Source: Sphaerosporella brunnea
Lineage: Eukaryota; Ascomycota; Pezizomycetes; Pezizales; Pyronemataceae
Direction: 5' to 3'
DNA length: 64,000 nucleotides
Assembly (NCBI GenBank): GCA_008704415.1
Contig: VXIS01000015.1
Span: 124,001 to 188,000 of the forward strand
Shown here: positions 22,628 through 33,007 of the stretch, piece by piece
Numbering within the stretch: position 1 is the first letter of the stretch
Layout of the letters: the number at the start of each line of letters is the position of its first letter
Program-made: the position numbers and the translations under genes
Notes under the pieces: generated by a model
What the model saw: the letters and a program-made list of their open reading frames with translations, nothing else
What the model was told of the DNA's origin: nothing
Databases searched by the model: none

Positions 22628-23710
22628 ATGCCACTCGCCTCCCTCCCGCCAGAGCTGATATTTCTGATCGTGCTCCACGTCGACACGCCATCGCTCTCCT
22701 CCCTCGCACGATGCAGCCATTTCCTCCACAGTCTCCTCTCACGCACTCTTCTGCAGCGCGCACTCGAGCACAACCAAGGCTTCGCCGCGATAGCACACGC
22801 CGCGCGGATCAACAGTCGCTCTCTTCTACGAGCGCTTCTTAGCGTCGGCGCGCGTCCCAGCCATCCTCCCCCAACCGATGCCTACTCCTCGCTCCACTAT
22901 GCGGCGCTGCACGGAAACAAAGAGATGTTCGAGCTCCTCCTATCCCACGGGGCGGATCTCGAGTGGTGGGGCGACCCCCCAAAGGAACATTTGGGGCAGC
23001 CGCCGTTCAAAGCCGGGCTTCTGTACCCCTCTTCCACAGCTCTGGGGTGCGCCGTGATGCAAAACGACGCGGAAATGACGCGGTACATTCTCGACGCGCG
23101 GGAGGCACGCGGGATTTCAAACGACACGTCGCTGAGCGAGTGCTGGTCCTTATACCAGCTGGCGGTGGCAGAGGGGATGATCGATATCGTGCGTGCCTTC
23201 GTAACGCGCAAAGAGGTGGATTGCGCCTCGCTGGGCTGGTTGCTGCGGGAGCCGATCTATGTGGGCAACGCAGAAATGGTGGATGCGATCCTGTGTGCCG
23301 GTGCCGACGTCGAGGCTGCCCCGAGTACGTGGAGACCCCTTCATTCGGCGGTTTATGAGGGGTTTCCGGAGGTGGTTAAGACGCTGCTGAGGCATGGCGC
23401 TGAGGTCGATGCATTGTCGCAGTACAAGCATGACCAGCCAAAGACGCCGCTGGTTGTGGCGGCAAAAATAGCCGCGGTTGGATACGCGGATTCGCGTTCG
23501 TTGTGCTTTGATATGCCCCACCAGCTCGTGCAAGAGGAGATGCGAAGTAGGCAAGGCGCAAAGGAAACTATGGCAGTTTTGGCGGAGTGGGGCGCTGATG
23601 TGGATTGGGCTATACATCTCACGCGCTTCCTGCAACTCTCAGAGGAAGAAAAAGAGAAGATGATCGCGATTCTCCGGGAATTGCCAAGGAAGGTTCCTAC
23701 TGAGGGATAA
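22628..23710 (+). CDS. F-box and ankyrin-repeat protein
   Basis: Single exon, 360 residues. The N-terminus (LASLPPELIFLIVLHVDTPS...LARCSHFLHSLL) is an F-box, the Skp1-binding part of SCF ubiquitin ligases. Ankyrin repeats follow: YSSLHYAALHGNKEMFELLLSHGADLE (about 88-114), a divergent repeat around ALGCAVMQNDAEMTRYIL, PIYVGNAEMVDAILCAGADVE, and PLHSAVYEGFPEVVKTLLRHGAEVD. The likely role is substrate recognition by an SCF complex; the target is unknown. The ATG has an AACC-ATG-CC context. It is transcribed away from the HAD gene and towards the sulfatase, whose stop is 151 bp beyond. Confidence 0.85.
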   Translation: MPLASLPPELIFLIVLHVDTPSLSSLARCSHFLHSLLSRTLLQRALEHNQGFAAIAHAARINSRSLLRALLSVGARPSHPPPTDAYSSLHYAALHGNKEMFELLLSHGADLEWWGDPPKEHLGQPPFKAGLLYPSSTALGCAVMQNDAEMTRYILDAREARGISNDTSLSECWSLYQLAVAEGMIDIVRAFVTRKEVDCASLGWLLREPIYVGNAEMVDAILCAGADVEAAPSTWRPLHSAVYEGFPEVVKTLLRHGAEVDALSQYKHDQPKTPLVVAAKIAAVGYADSRSLCFDMPHQLVQEEMRSRQGAKETMAVLAEWGADVDWAIHLTRFLQLSEEEKEKMIAILRELPRKVPTEG

Positions 23711-23861
23711 ACACCGTTGCGCGGCAATGTTTTCGTTGAGTTTTTAGCACATTGCTCAATTTCAGTACACAACTCATTGCGCTTCACTTGATTCCTTCGC
23801 CGTCGTTTAGAAACATTGCCTGTGATCCCTCAAATACAAAGACATCTCGATCTCTAACCTT

Positions 23862-25888
23862 CTACAAAGATCGCAGATCAACCGACCCGGCCGTCCCCAC
23901 CAACTCGTCATCTGTAAGACATCTCGCCCTCTCCTCAATCACCTCCAGTGGCTCATACTTATCACCAAAGTTTCCCACCTCTGGGACCCTAACAGGGCCT
24001 GTAGAGCCAGTAAAAAGTCCATCAGTGGCCTCCTTATCCCTATACTTTTCCCCAAACTCGACATTCTTTGGATAAAAGGGCGCCTCATTCTCCTTCAACA
24101 AATAGTTCAGACACTCCCTAAACGCGACCCTTGGAAGGCTCTCATAGAACGCATCAAACTTCGGATCCAACGCATCAGCAAGGGTAGAAACGCCCCCATC
24201 CGGATGCAACGTGCTCCATGGGTTGCGGCAAGAATCCCGCTCGCAAGACTTGGTCGTTAACAGCAGTGCATTGAGGCGGGAATGGAGCCGTGGCGCCGCC
24301 TCCACGGGGATGGGAGTGAGCTCGTACGGATCGGCGACGGTATCGTAAAGCTCCGTTTCGTTCGTGCACCAGTGGCTATAGAGGTACCCATACTCCTTCG
24401 ACACTACGCGCACTGTCTTGTACGTATTCCCACTCTGACCGCCTCCGGTTGCCGTCTCGATCAATCCGAAGCCCCAAAACTCAATGTTTACCGTCTCCAC
24501 CTTCTCCGGCGCGATACCAGCAGGTTTCCAGTAGTCAGAGAGATCTCTCCCATCCAAAAACACCGGCTGCTTCTCCTCGGCCACTCCCGCAAAACCCAGA
24601 AGCGTCGGCGCGATATCCACGTGGTTTGACGGCAGCTGTGTTTTTTGCCCCCGCGGCACCCCGGGCCCCCGGATTATAAACGGCACATTCGTATCTTCCT
24701 TGTACGGCAGCATCTTACCGGCGACTACCCGATGCTGCCCGATGTGGTACCCATGGTCCGACGAAAACACAATATACGTATTCTCCAGCTCTCCGGCGGC
24801 CTCAAGGATATCCAGCAGTTCATGGAACATCTCATTAACGCCCTGCAGCGCCTGTGCGCGGCGGCGATAGGTATCGTCCGCAAAGTCGATCGCGGACTGA
24901 TCCATCACTGGGAGCTGGCCAACCCATGACGGCTTCCGCTGCACCGCGGGGTTGAAGTTTTTGGTCCGCGGCGCTTTGAGGCCGGGGAAGAGGTGCTGGT
25001 GGCGAGTGGCGGGGACTGGCGGCCATTGGCCGGTTTCGTTGAATTGCTGGTGAGGCGCTACCGCTGCTACGGTGAAGTACCAGGGCTGTCCGGAATTTAT
25101 CAGCGTGTGCAGGTGCGAAACGGCCTTCGCCCGCAAGACGTCGGTTTGATGCGAGCGCTGGTAGTACCGCGGCCGTGCCCCGTTGAGTGAGAAGATAGGT
25201 GTGTTGTAGATGTAGGTGTAAGGATCCAGCAGCCCGTCGAAGTGGTCCCAGCCTTTGGGCGCAATGTCATAGTTATAGTAGCCGTATTGGTTCATCAATT
25301 TTCCAAGATCTAGGGGTTATTAGCCATGCGAGAGCGCTTTGGGGGGGGGGGGGGCTTTATACATACACGAGGTACTGTATCCCGCCGCTTTCAGCCATTG
25401 CGGAAGGTAGTCTTTGTCCTGGCCGCTGAGAACAAACTTTTCATATCCACCGCTACAACCAACCCATCAACACTGCTCCACTCTCCCCTCTCAAGCAACA
25501 ATCCTCAACTCACCCAGGCGCAGACACATAAGTAACATTTGTATTATGGGCATGCTGACCTCTCAGCAGCGCCACGCGGGAGGGACAACACAATGAAATA
25601 GTCGCATAATGGTTTTCGAAAGTGAAACCTTTTTTTATACACAGATCAGCAACTCCCACTCCCCTCCCCCTTTCTCTCTCCTATGAAGCCATATACTTGG
25701 TACTTACCATCCTTCTGCACCCGCTCCGTAACCGAGTCCAAATACTTTAACGAATCTAGAAGTAGATCCTGGTCGTCGTTGAAGAGGAAGAGGATATTTG
25801 GTTTTTTCCCTCCCGCTGTTACTGCTGCTGCTGCTGTTGCAAGCACCGTGAACGTGGAAATTACCGAGAAGGAGAGGAACGGCCGCAT
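23862..25888 (-). CDS. Secreted sulfatase (arylsulfatase family)
   Basis: Four exons: 25708..25888, 25514..25628, 25367..25452 and 23862..25309, 609 residues in phase. A hydrophobic signal peptide (about 1-25, ending TAAAAVTAG) suggests secretion. The core begins KPNILFLFNDDQD, whose Asp pair binds calcium. The sulfatase signature CCPSR at 74-78 carries the Cys converted to formylglycine. Later blocks include YLGKLMNQYG, WYFTVAAVAPH, and FSSDHGYHIGQH with further metal ligands. These enzymes release sulfate from aryl or carbohydrate sulfate esters outside the cell. Intron 1 ends in an AAAG acceptor after a CTGAT branch; intron 3 uses GTATGT and contains a run of 14 C on the coding strand. Confidence 0.92.
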
Positions 25889-25933
25889 TGTTGATTTGAC
25901 TCTGTAGAACTATGTGGAATACTTCCCGTTGAC

Positions 25934-25941
25934 TTTATATA
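25934..25941 (-). promoter_or_regulatory. TATA box of the sulfatase gene
   Basis: TATATAAA on the minus strand, 46 bp upstream of the sulfatase ATG, a typical fungal spacing. The Harbinger element begins only 31 bp further upstream, so little native promoter remains between them. Confidence 0.5.
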
Positions 25942-26145
25942 CCTCCCGTGCCGTGTCACACTACTTACTTAGGGCCTGGATTCGCGGTATTTAGGAGATA
26001 ATGGTCATTTAAATATATTTTCGCTAAAGTGGGGGTTGTTTGGATTCGGCCGCGGGAAGTGAGCAGTGACGGGGCGGCAGCCGGGCGGTGTGCGGCGCGA
26101 AGTGCTACCGTCCGCAATCACCACCCGACGGCAACACCACCTTCA

Positions 26146-26366
26146 CTATGGCATCTGAAGCAGAAATTTTTGCTGCCCTAGGAAGCGCGCTCGCCGTAAT
26201 ATTTGAGAAGCAGCCATGCCGAACCTCTAGGTTGACCGGACAAGCATTTGTGCAAGAACTCCTGCAAAGCGACACAAATCCTCGGCGCTTTAGTGGTCTA
26301 ACAAGATTATATACCGGTACAATTTCAGTTAAATTCGTAAACTTACTCAAACTAGAGCAAAACTAA
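26146..26366 (+). pseudogene. Possible Harbinger transposase N-terminal fragment
   Basis: An ATG-initiated frame of 73 codons inside the Harbinger element. The stretch TSRLTGQAFVQELLQSDTNP resembles the N-terminal LTG...V.ELL pattern I associate with fungal PIF/Harbinger transposases. The catalytic DDE region is absent. It may be what is left after internal deletion; the match is weak. Confidence 0.35.
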
Positions 26367-26405
26367 AGAGAACGAGTGATCCGCATTTAAAAATGTCTCA
26401 ATGTA

Positions 26406-26656
26406 CTCGGGTGTAGCTATAAGTCGGGTGCTCCCCGAACAGCAACTGGCAACGCCACTACGATTGCTGCTAGAACTTTGTGAAGCTGGGGGTGGCATCG
26501 TAGGCCTCCCTAGGGCCTTTTTGAGTGTTTTGAAGAAAAAACACCGACTTCTTCGTGAACGACAAAGGTCTTGGCATTGTTTGGTTGTATGGAGGAAAGA
26601 AGTCGGGTGCTCTTTCTTTGCATGTGTGTAACGGCACCCGAATTACCCTTGTACCC
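26406..26656. repeat. 251-bp TA-flanked repeat, copy A
   Basis: Near-identical to 36652-36902 with small indels. Both copies are 251 bp and flanked by TA (here 26404-26405 and 26657-26658). Ends are CTCGGGTGTAGC and CCCTTGTACCC; the terminal inverted repeat is imperfect. The internal motif AAGTCGGGTGCTC occurs twice. No coding capacity. Likely a Tc1/mariner-class MITE. Confidence 0.75.
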
Positions 26657-26658
26657 TA

Positions 26659-27381
26659 AAGTCCCTCACCAGTTGATGGTGGATACCAGTAGATAGTGGA
26701 TGATGAGATAAGATAAGAGGTATGCCTAAAATGGTAAGGTTTGGCGGTCGAGTGATTTCCTGTGAGCACCCGGTCCGGACCTGTGTAGAAGCCGCCAAAC
26801 AACATATAACAATCTGCGCCATTAAGCATGCCTGACACCAATACACCCTTGGGTTTTGACCCAGACCGTGACTATAACCCAAAAGAGCACCTGAAATTGG
26901 CAGTGGCAATGTATTTTGCCGAACAAAAGGATCCGAGCCCAGAAAAAAGCCAAATATTGCGAAGCTTTCCTGAGATTTCAACGTACCAGCATCATCTATT
27001 CAAAACTTTGTTTTGCATCCGGAAAGGGAGCCAAAGCTAAGTGGCGAAGTAATACCAGCACAGCAGGACCTGTTTCCCGCAGAGGCGCGAGCACTGCTTG
27101 ACCGATGTATGTTCATGGACGATTTTAGAATCCCGCCCGACCGTCAAATGATCGAAACACTTGCCAATGCGATACTCTGGCGGCGGCTCCCCGGCCACCA
27201 AATAATAGAGCCGTGTTACAGCCTTGTTGCATTTTTTGTCTTTTTTTCTATGTAGCGAGCGGCTTGTAGCTGTCTGGCGTGGGGGCGAGTAGGCGGGCGA
27301 CCTTACTGCTTTAGGCATATCTCTTATCCTATCTCATCATCCACTATCTACTGGTATCCACCATCAACTGGTGAGGGACTT
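26659..27381. mobile_element. Pogo/Tc1-mariner-type element, 723 bp
   Basis: Terminal inverted repeats of about 70 bp with few mismatches: left AAGTCCCTCACCAGTTGATG..., right its complement ending CTGGTGAGGGACTT. Flanked by TA (26657-26658, shared with the repeat on the left, and 27382-27383). The interior holds a broken pogo-type transposase fragment. Confidence 0.75.
26828..27255 (+). pseudogene. Pogo-type transposase N-terminal fragment, frameshifted
   Basis: Three overlapping plus-strand frames encode consecutive parts of a DNA-binding N-terminus: DRDYNPKEHLKLAVAMYFAEQK, then a segment ending GKGAKAKWRSN, then DLFPAEARALLDRCMFMDDF, RIPPDRQMIETLANAIL. The last part follows the CENP-B/pogo helix-turn-helix pattern (E..ALL..I...D..G.PP....I..MAN.IL). 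The change of frame twice shows indels, and the DDE catalytic domain is missing. Confidence 0.6.
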
Positions 27382-27386
27382 TAGTA

Positions 27387-27790
27387 CTCTGGTGGCCGAG
27401 CGCCAAGTTCGGGATTTTCTGATTGGCCCGCACAACAAAAAACCGCAAAAATAAAAAACTCGGCCGTCAAAATTCATCGTAAATTAGGAGCTCCCACTTG
27501 TGGCCAAATTCGTCGCAATAAACGCGACCCGGAGGGGGGGAGTGGGAGGCTGATGTGTGGCGTTGTGTGGCAACGCTGGATATTCAGCATCACCGTTCCA
27601 ACTCTCTCAACATCACGACAGCCCAGCAAGCCCTCGAAGACGTGCTAGATAGCATTTTTTGCGACGAATTTGATCACAAGTGGGAGCTTCTAATTTACGA
27701 TGAATTTTGACGGCCGAGTTTTTATTTTTGCGGTTTTTTTGTTGTGCGGGCCAATCAGAAAATCCCGAACTTGGCGCTCGGCCACCAGAG
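27387..27790. repeat. 404-bp MITE with about 130-bp inverted repeats
   Basis: Left arm 27387-27517 (CTCTGGTGGCCGAGCGCCAA...) and right arm 27660-27790 are inverted copies, nearly identical, and so could fold into a long hairpin. TA lies on both sides (27385-27386, 27791-27792). The 140-bp centre is unrelated unique sequence. Only one base separates its left TA from the right TA of the pogo-type element. Confidence 0.75.
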
Positions 27791-28044
27791 TAGAAGCGGG
27801 CAGGGTGGTGGTTGCGGGAGCACTCACGGCGACATCAGCGATACTGACGGGGCTCATTTCGCCACATTTCCTCATTTCATTCCTAATGATATTTAGGCCA
27901 AATGACCATTATCTCCTAAATACCTCGAATCCAGACAGGCCCTTAGTAGATAGTCCCGTAACCCTGACCCTGCTGACCTAAGCTGCCACTAATGCCACTC
28001 AACAGCGTTTCCTACCTTCACTCGACCGCGTCTTCCAATCACCA

Positions 28045-28617
28045 AGGGTTGTCAATAACCTCCGTTTGACTCCCGTTTCCACGTCCGGTTGCCAGAAAGT
28101 CAAAACGGATGGGAGCCCGGAAAAACAGCTGATTGGCCCCGTTTGCCCAACGTCACAACGGCTGTCCGGTGCTTGCGAGCACCGAATTCACCGATCAATG
28201 AAGCGATCCGTCCGCGTCACCCAACAACCCCCCCACACATCGCGCGTGCTTAGACCATCCACAACCATCTAAAATCCCCAATTATTTCAGCGAAGCGTGG
28301 CATAACACTGCACAGTCCTTTGCGCCGCCTTTTCCTAGGTAACTGACAGCGTGCGCAGAAATGCCTCTCCGCGAACAAGCATTAAAGCGGCTGGAAACCC
28401 AACTGGAGACGCTGGCGCACGTAATCTGTAATGCCTGGCTTATTCTGAGTGACTCAAGCAATAGCGAGAGTCAACTCGGCGTGCAACAGTATTTGCAGTT
28501 TGCGATCGGACGGCTGCGACATCACCAGGGCGTCAATAACCTTCTGTCAAACGGAGTGGCAACCATTCAGCAACGAACGGTCTACCCGACGTGCCAACGG
28601 AGGTTATTGACAACCCT
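28045..28617. mobile_element. hAT-like non-autonomous element, 573 bp
   Basis: The ends AGGGTTGTCAATAACCTCCG and its exact complement CGGAGGTTATTGACAACCCT form terminal inverted repeats of at least 20 bp. Flanking octamers AATCACCA (28037-28044) and TACCACCA (28618-28625) match at 6 of 8 positions, an aged 8-bp hAT duplication. It carries a non-repeat interior with an open frame at 28361. The right end is 20 bp before the ATG of the deaminase gene. Confidence 0.7.
28361..28617 (+). other. Protein-like open frame inside the hAT-like element
   Basis: From the ATG at 28361 the frame reads LREQALKRLETQLETLA, then VICNAWLILSDSSNSES and LGVQQYLQFAIGRLRHH before running into the terminal repeat. 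Composition is that of a folded helical protein. Directly upstream is an intron-end-like sequence (AACTGACAGCGTGCGCAG). I do not recognise it; it could be captured host exon or a transposon-encoded remnant. Confidence 0.35.
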
Positions 28618-28637
28618 TACCACCAAACGCCGACACC

Positions 28638-29817
28638 ATGACTGCCAGATCGACGACTGCTGCTTTGCCTGTCCCCGCTGCCGGCAGTGCAGATGCCGTT
28701 CACGCACTTCTTGCTGCCGGAAGTATAGCCAACGCCCGACGCGTCAGTTACGACCTTGACACGACGTTGTTGCCGCAGGCGGTTGATTCTCCTGGGATCG
28801 ACAAGAAAACAGCTCGGCTTCTTGATGCGCTAGCTGCTATCCTAGTCAGCCGCGCGCAGCACGAAGTAATAGCTATTGGTGCCCAGGTCCAGCACAGCAA
28901 CGACTTGAGCGATCATTCAGGAAAGTTGCAGCTTGTTCTGGCAGCGAATGCTGCTCTACCGCAAACCATTCAAGCGTATCTTGAAGAGGCATGGAAATGC
29001 ATGCAGCTCTTGGCCGAACATCGCCAGCAGCTACGACTTCCGGAGGCCAAGGATCAGGTCAGCGCATTTTCCTATGTTGAACCATCTCCACCACCGCCAG
29101 ACGACAGAGATACTGACTGTCGACAGCAGCGTGCACGGATGGCTGAACCTGTATCGATTGTTTCAGAAGAAGCTTTTTGTTGAAATTGTTGACTATCCGC
29201 GGATGAGAGTCACTCTCCCAACTTCCAAAGATGCTTGGGCCACGTTGATCGATACGGCATTGAACAGCGCAAAACCACTGAAACCAATTGAGCCTCAAGT
29301 GATCCAAAACACGGTCGTAGCCTTGTCAACCCGTTTCTCGGATAAATCAGTTTCGTGCGAGATACATTGCGAATGTAAGATTCTGCAGCGTTTCACCACC
29401 ACGGCTTACAAAATTAAACCCATCAACTACATCGGGGTGTCCAAACTCTCGTGTATTGGCTGCGCCGCTGTTTTCGACTCCTACAACGAACTTCAAAACT
29501 CTCGGGGCCATAGGTTCTATACCCGCGGGGCGCATGGCAAGTGGTACTTTCCTTGGTTCCTTCCCAAGGTTGGTGGTGGCGTAAAACAGATAGATTTCAC
29601 AAACCTCGTGTACACGAAGCTGGCCGGACAATACGCTCAATACTTGAAGACTGTAGCGCTCAGCGACAGTAGTGCCTTGTCCGAAGGCTCCCAAGAAGTT
29701 TCGGGTACGCCGGAAGACTTCATGTACCACAGAGCTACGATCCTGGAATTTTTTGGCTTGAACAAGACGTGGAAAGGGTGGACGGCGTTGATGGCTAAAG
29801 GGGGGACGAGACGGTAG
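28638..29817 (+). CDS. OTT_1508-like deaminase-family protein
   Basis: Exons 28638..29057 and 29101..29817 around a 43-nt intron (GTCAGC...GCCAG, phase 0) give 378 residues. The C-terminal half shows the zinc-binding deaminase layout of the OTT_1508 family: His229-Cys-Glu231 in CEIHCECKILQRF, about 26 residues, then Cys258-x-x-Cys261 in VSKLSCIGC, and an HGKWYFPWFLP segment near the end. The N-terminal half is helical (LLDALAAILVSRAQHEV, LQLVLAANAALPQTIQ) with no known domain. OTT_1508-like deaminases belong to the cytidine-deaminase fold and are expanded in some fungi; substrates are unknown to me. The start lies 20 bp after the hAT-like element. Convergent with Hos2. Confidence 0.75.
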
Positions 29818-30055
29818 CCCAACGGGACGTAATCTAGTCACGTGCTGCACGTGATTTCTTTGCCATTTCATTTTCGCAAATCCCTTCGTAAACTTCAGGG
29901 CACTCGACATGATTGGTTCAAAAAGTCCATTCAGAACTAATAAAAAGAACTCCAAAGCTCCTGCTCGCCCAAAAAAAAGCTGTGAACAAAAACTGCCAAA
30001 AAGCACAGGTTATATACACATACTGCCAACCACGGCTCGATCCCAAGGCCTCGTA

Positions 30056-31399
30056 CTATGCCTTCATATCCTCCTTCAACGGATTCTCGAGCTCACTCTG
30101 GCACCCCAAAAGATCTGGCGGGACTTCCTGCATCTGGACGCCGGGGGCACCGCCCAAATACCTGAGCTGCTCCATGATCCTCTGTCTCACGGTCTCCAAA
30201 TACTTTCTCGAATTCTTATTCTCATATCTTCCATCCGTTCCCAATTTCGGATGGAGGACATACTCGGGAGCAAAGTACTCTCGGAAAGGATCGCCCAGTT
30301 GCGGGGGCAGCTCCGTTCCCACTTCTGTGTCGGTAGCGATTGAGGTCTCGTAGCACCACAACCTACTAACGTTGCGGGGGGTATAACCTCCGCCACCGAC
30401 GAGCAGCAAGGGGAGCCCAAAGCTCTTTACAAACTCCACACAGGCGCCGTGGGCGCGGATGTTGAGGTTGAAGCAGCCGAGGCGGTCTGCTCCGAGAGAG
30501 TCTGCGCCGCATTGTAGCACGATTGAGGCCGGGCGATAGGTTTCGATTACTGGCTCGACAATACTTTTGAAGAGGCTGACGTAGTTTTCGTCGTCGATTC
30601 CGTCGCGCAGCGGGACGTTCAGGGAATAGTGTTTCCCCGCCCCGCCACCGATGTCGTCCCAGTTCCCTGTACCTGGGAAGAAGTTGTCTTTGTCGTATTT
30701 GTGGAAGGAAAGCGTCATGACGCGGTCCGTGGAGAAGAAGGCTTGCTCTACGCCATCGCCGTGGTGCACGTCGATGTCGATGTACAGTACTCTGGGATGA
30801 TGCCGCAGCAACTGCAGGATCGCAAGGACTATGTCGTTGATGTAGCAGAAGCCGCTAGCCTCGCTCTTTTTTGCGTGATGTAGTCCTCCACTCCAATTGA
30901 TCGCAATATCGCTCTGACCATTCAACAACTTCTTCGCCGCATCAAGGCTGGCGCCAGAATAGAGTGTACAAAAATCCCATATGCCGGTAAAAACCGGACA
31001 ATCGTCGCCAAAATTAAATTTCGGCATTTGCTGGGCAAAAGAATCCGCGTTCTCGGGCGTAACACGTTGCAAGAACTCGAGATAATCGTCTGTGTGGAAC
31101 TCGCGCAGTTCGTCTTCCGTGGCAGCACGCGTCGCGTAGCAGTCCATGTAATCCTGCAACCCGTATCCAAGCACCAGTTGATTTGTGAGCGTAAGTCGCC
31201 ACGGCTTCATGGGATGGCTGCTGCCGAAATGGTGGTTCTCGGCCAGAGGGTTGTGGTGGTATGACACTTTTTTTGTGGGACGGCCGGCGATCCGCGTGGC
31301 GACTGGCATCGACGAGGTCGTTTTGCTGTCCAGCGCGATCGTTGCATTGCCGGAGACGCCCCAGGTGTCGTAGGTCTGAACTATTGGCGTTGGGGACAT
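30056..31399 (-). CDS. hos2: Class I histone deacetylase Hos2
   Basis: Single exon, 447 residues from the ATG at 31399; the longer open frame upstream contains no other ATG. It has all class I HDAC blocks: [20 protein letters not shown] at the N-terminus, the zinc-site and charge-relay motifs [20 protein letters not shown] and [16 protein letters not shown], then [33 protein letters not shown] and [20 protein letters not shown]. The N-terminal tail and [16 protein letters not shown] region fit Hos2 (Set3-complex deacetylase, nuclear) better than Rpd3. The C-terminal tail is short, also as in Hos2. The stop lies 238 bp from the convergent deaminase gene. Confidence 0.92.
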   Translation of the reverse strand: MSPTPIVQTYDTWGVSGNATIALDSKTTSSMPVATRIAGRPTKKVSYHHNPLAENHHFGSSHPMKPWRLTLTNQLVLGYGLQDYMDCYATRAATEDELREFHTDDYLEFLQRVTPENADSFAQQMPKFNFGDDCPVFTGIWDFCTLYSGASLDAAKKLLNGQSDIAINWSGGLHHAKKSEASGFCYINDIVLAILQLLRHHPRVLYIDIDVHHGDGVEQAFFSTDRVMTLSFHKYDKDNFFPGTGNWDDIGGGAGKHYSLNVPLRDGIDDENYVSLFKSIVEPVIETYRPASIVLQCGADSLGADRLGCFNLNIRAHGACVEFVKSFGLPLLLVGGGGYTPRNVSRLWCYETSIATDTEVGTELPPQLGDPFREYFAPEYVLHPKLGTDGRYENKNSRKYLETVRQRIMEQLRYLGGAPGVQMQEVPPDLLGCQSELENPLKEDMKA

Positions 31400-32936
31400 C
31401 GCGGGTGAGGGTGTGAGTTGCTTGAGGTTAAGCTTCCCTGGTTGCTCAGAATGGAAGCGATTCAAGCAGAGCAGCAGGGGTGCGCGCCACCTCAAGGCAA
31501 CACCATTCCTTTTGTGGTCGCTTTTGTGGCTGAACAACGCCAGGCTGTGGCTTACCACGCAACTTCAAATTTTTACGTCAACTTCATCGACCACCCACTC
31601 AACACCACAATTTATCGACCACTTGCCATCTATTGTATCGGGTTTACCAAATAAAAGGCTTTCCATCGCTATGAAAATGTGGTGGTTTGATGAAGTTGAC
31701 TTGCGTTTTTCCCATACAAAAGGCGGTCGGCGGAAAACAACCTCTTCGCGCCGCCTGATCCTGCATCGCACTACAAAAACAATATTGCACCAGTTTTGAG
31801 TGATTAAAATAGGGACCCTTTCTCGCAAATTCTATCGCTTCATATTTTGAAAATTTTGTGTTGGCGTTGAGTTATTCAGTTCTGAATTGAAGACGTTTGT
31901 GTGGTGTTTTGTGTTCTCAGCATGCTGCTCTGCTTGAATCGCTCCCCTGAGTCCCCTCAAAATGCAGTGTTTAGTGCGATGGTTCGTGCGCTGGCTGACA
32001 AATCTGCTTTGTTTTTTGTTTTAATCATAATGTATTCGGCCGCTTGCGGCCATGACATAGATAACATAGAATCATCGCTGCCCCTAGGCTCAGAGTCCTA
32101 CTCTGGGGTTTGCTCCTCCAAAGGAAATTATGTAAAAAGAGTGAATCGAAAACCCAAGAAGCCTCCTCCAACCCTTCAGTGAAAGTGATCCCTATATCGA
32201 CTTGACGTGCTCCCTCCCCGATCGGCCCACCATGTGCATTCCTCCGCCCATATGCACGCCCGCTTCTAACGCCCGAAAGATCTCAAACATCGCTGTGCCC
32301 TCGATGTCGGGGATATTTCACCCTCTGGAACGTGGTCTCTTTGCTGCCTAAAACCATGATCCCCACACTGCAATCGGCCCCGCTCGGGGCACCGGAAGAG
32401 TCCTAGTTACCGGCGACTGCGATTTGTGGGGGTTAGGTGCCTCTGCCTACCCACAGAGGGGGCCCCACTTTGCCGGGTTGCGGACTGGTCGATCGGTATA
32501 CGCGCACACGCTCAGGAGTTATCGCTCGCTCGCTTCGCACGATATAGTTCCGTTCCGTCTCGATGGGGGGCTCACTGCAAGCGCTATCGCCTTGCTAACT
32601 GGCGTTAAACGTTCATTCCGACGAGTTGCCATGCGGACTATCGGCTGAGGTTAATACTGAGTGGTAGCAAGCGAATCGCGGGGGCAAATGAGTTGTTGAA
32701 TCGAAACCGTACACTCTACCTCGCCTGGTAGAGCGGACACACACACCACAAAAACATCGTGAAGCCAAAGTGTGCGGGGTTTTCGGTGTGCCAACGCACA
32801 GGCTTGGCATTTCCGGGCGGTTAGTGTGGTTGTCGAGGGTGTGTGTGCTGACAAATCTGCTGGAACCTTGTTCGAGAGCCTTTCCGTGAGCCGCAACACC
32901 CTTATAAATTCCAACATTCAAAATCTTGTACGCAAC
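31400..32936. other. Intergenic with repeat debris
   Basis: The Hos2 5' flank is followed by low-complexity AT-rich DNA, then the LINE 3' fragment at 32010-32135. From 32140 to 32930 there are only short frames without domains, some possibly old repeat. TATAAATT at 32903 is close upstream of the tRNA-Gly. Confidence 0.4.
32010..32135 (-). repeat. LINE 3'-end fragment
   Basis: Similar over about 110 bp to the 3' end of the LINE at 16926-17040: shared blocks AATCATAATGTATT, GGCCATGACATA, CCCCTAGGCTC and GTCCT(A/G)CTCTGGGG. It has a GTTTTTTGTTTT tract at the same edge as the oligo-A of the other copy. It carries no recognisable coding sequence. Confidence 0.7.
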
Positions 32937-33007
32937 GCTTCCGTGGTCCAACGGTAGGATAATTGCCTTCCAAGCAATTGGCTCGGGTTCGACTCCCGAC
33001 GGATGCA
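32937..33007 (+). tRNA. tRNA-Gly(TCC)
   Basis: No intron. D arm GTCCAACGGTAGGAT; anticodon stem ATTGC/GCAAT with loop CTTCCAA, anticodon TCC; T arm CTCGG-GTTCGACTC-CCGA; discriminator A. The acceptor stem GCTTCCG/CGGATGC has a T-T mismatch at the third pair (usual fungal genes have GCATCCG there). TATAAATT lies about 30 bp upstream and a T run (33008-33015) downstream is a Pol III terminator. Confidence 0.93.

Larger units (their letters stand above)
25972..27942. mobile_element. PIF/Harbinger-type element with nested insertions
   Basis: The left end GGGCCTGGATTCGCGG... and the right end, read on the minus strand (GGGCCTGTCTGGATTCGAGG), continue into a shared GTATTTAGGAGATAATGGTC block, making terminal inverted repeats of about 40 bp. 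Both flanks are TTA (25969-25971, 27943-27945), the 3-bp target of PIF/Harbinger elements. Total 1,971 bp, of which about 1.4 kb is three TA-flanked elements inserted later (26406-26656, 26659-27381, 27387-27790). The original element was therefore only about 0.6 kb and non-autonomous. Confidence 0.75.

Noticed and set aside
26643..27318. Minus-strand frames in the pogo-type element as host genes
   Set aside because: They lie within inverted repeats and mirror the transposase remnant on the plus strand.
31400..31558. N-terminal extension of Hos2
   Set aside because: The frame is open but has no ATG before 31399, and the family starts close to that Met.
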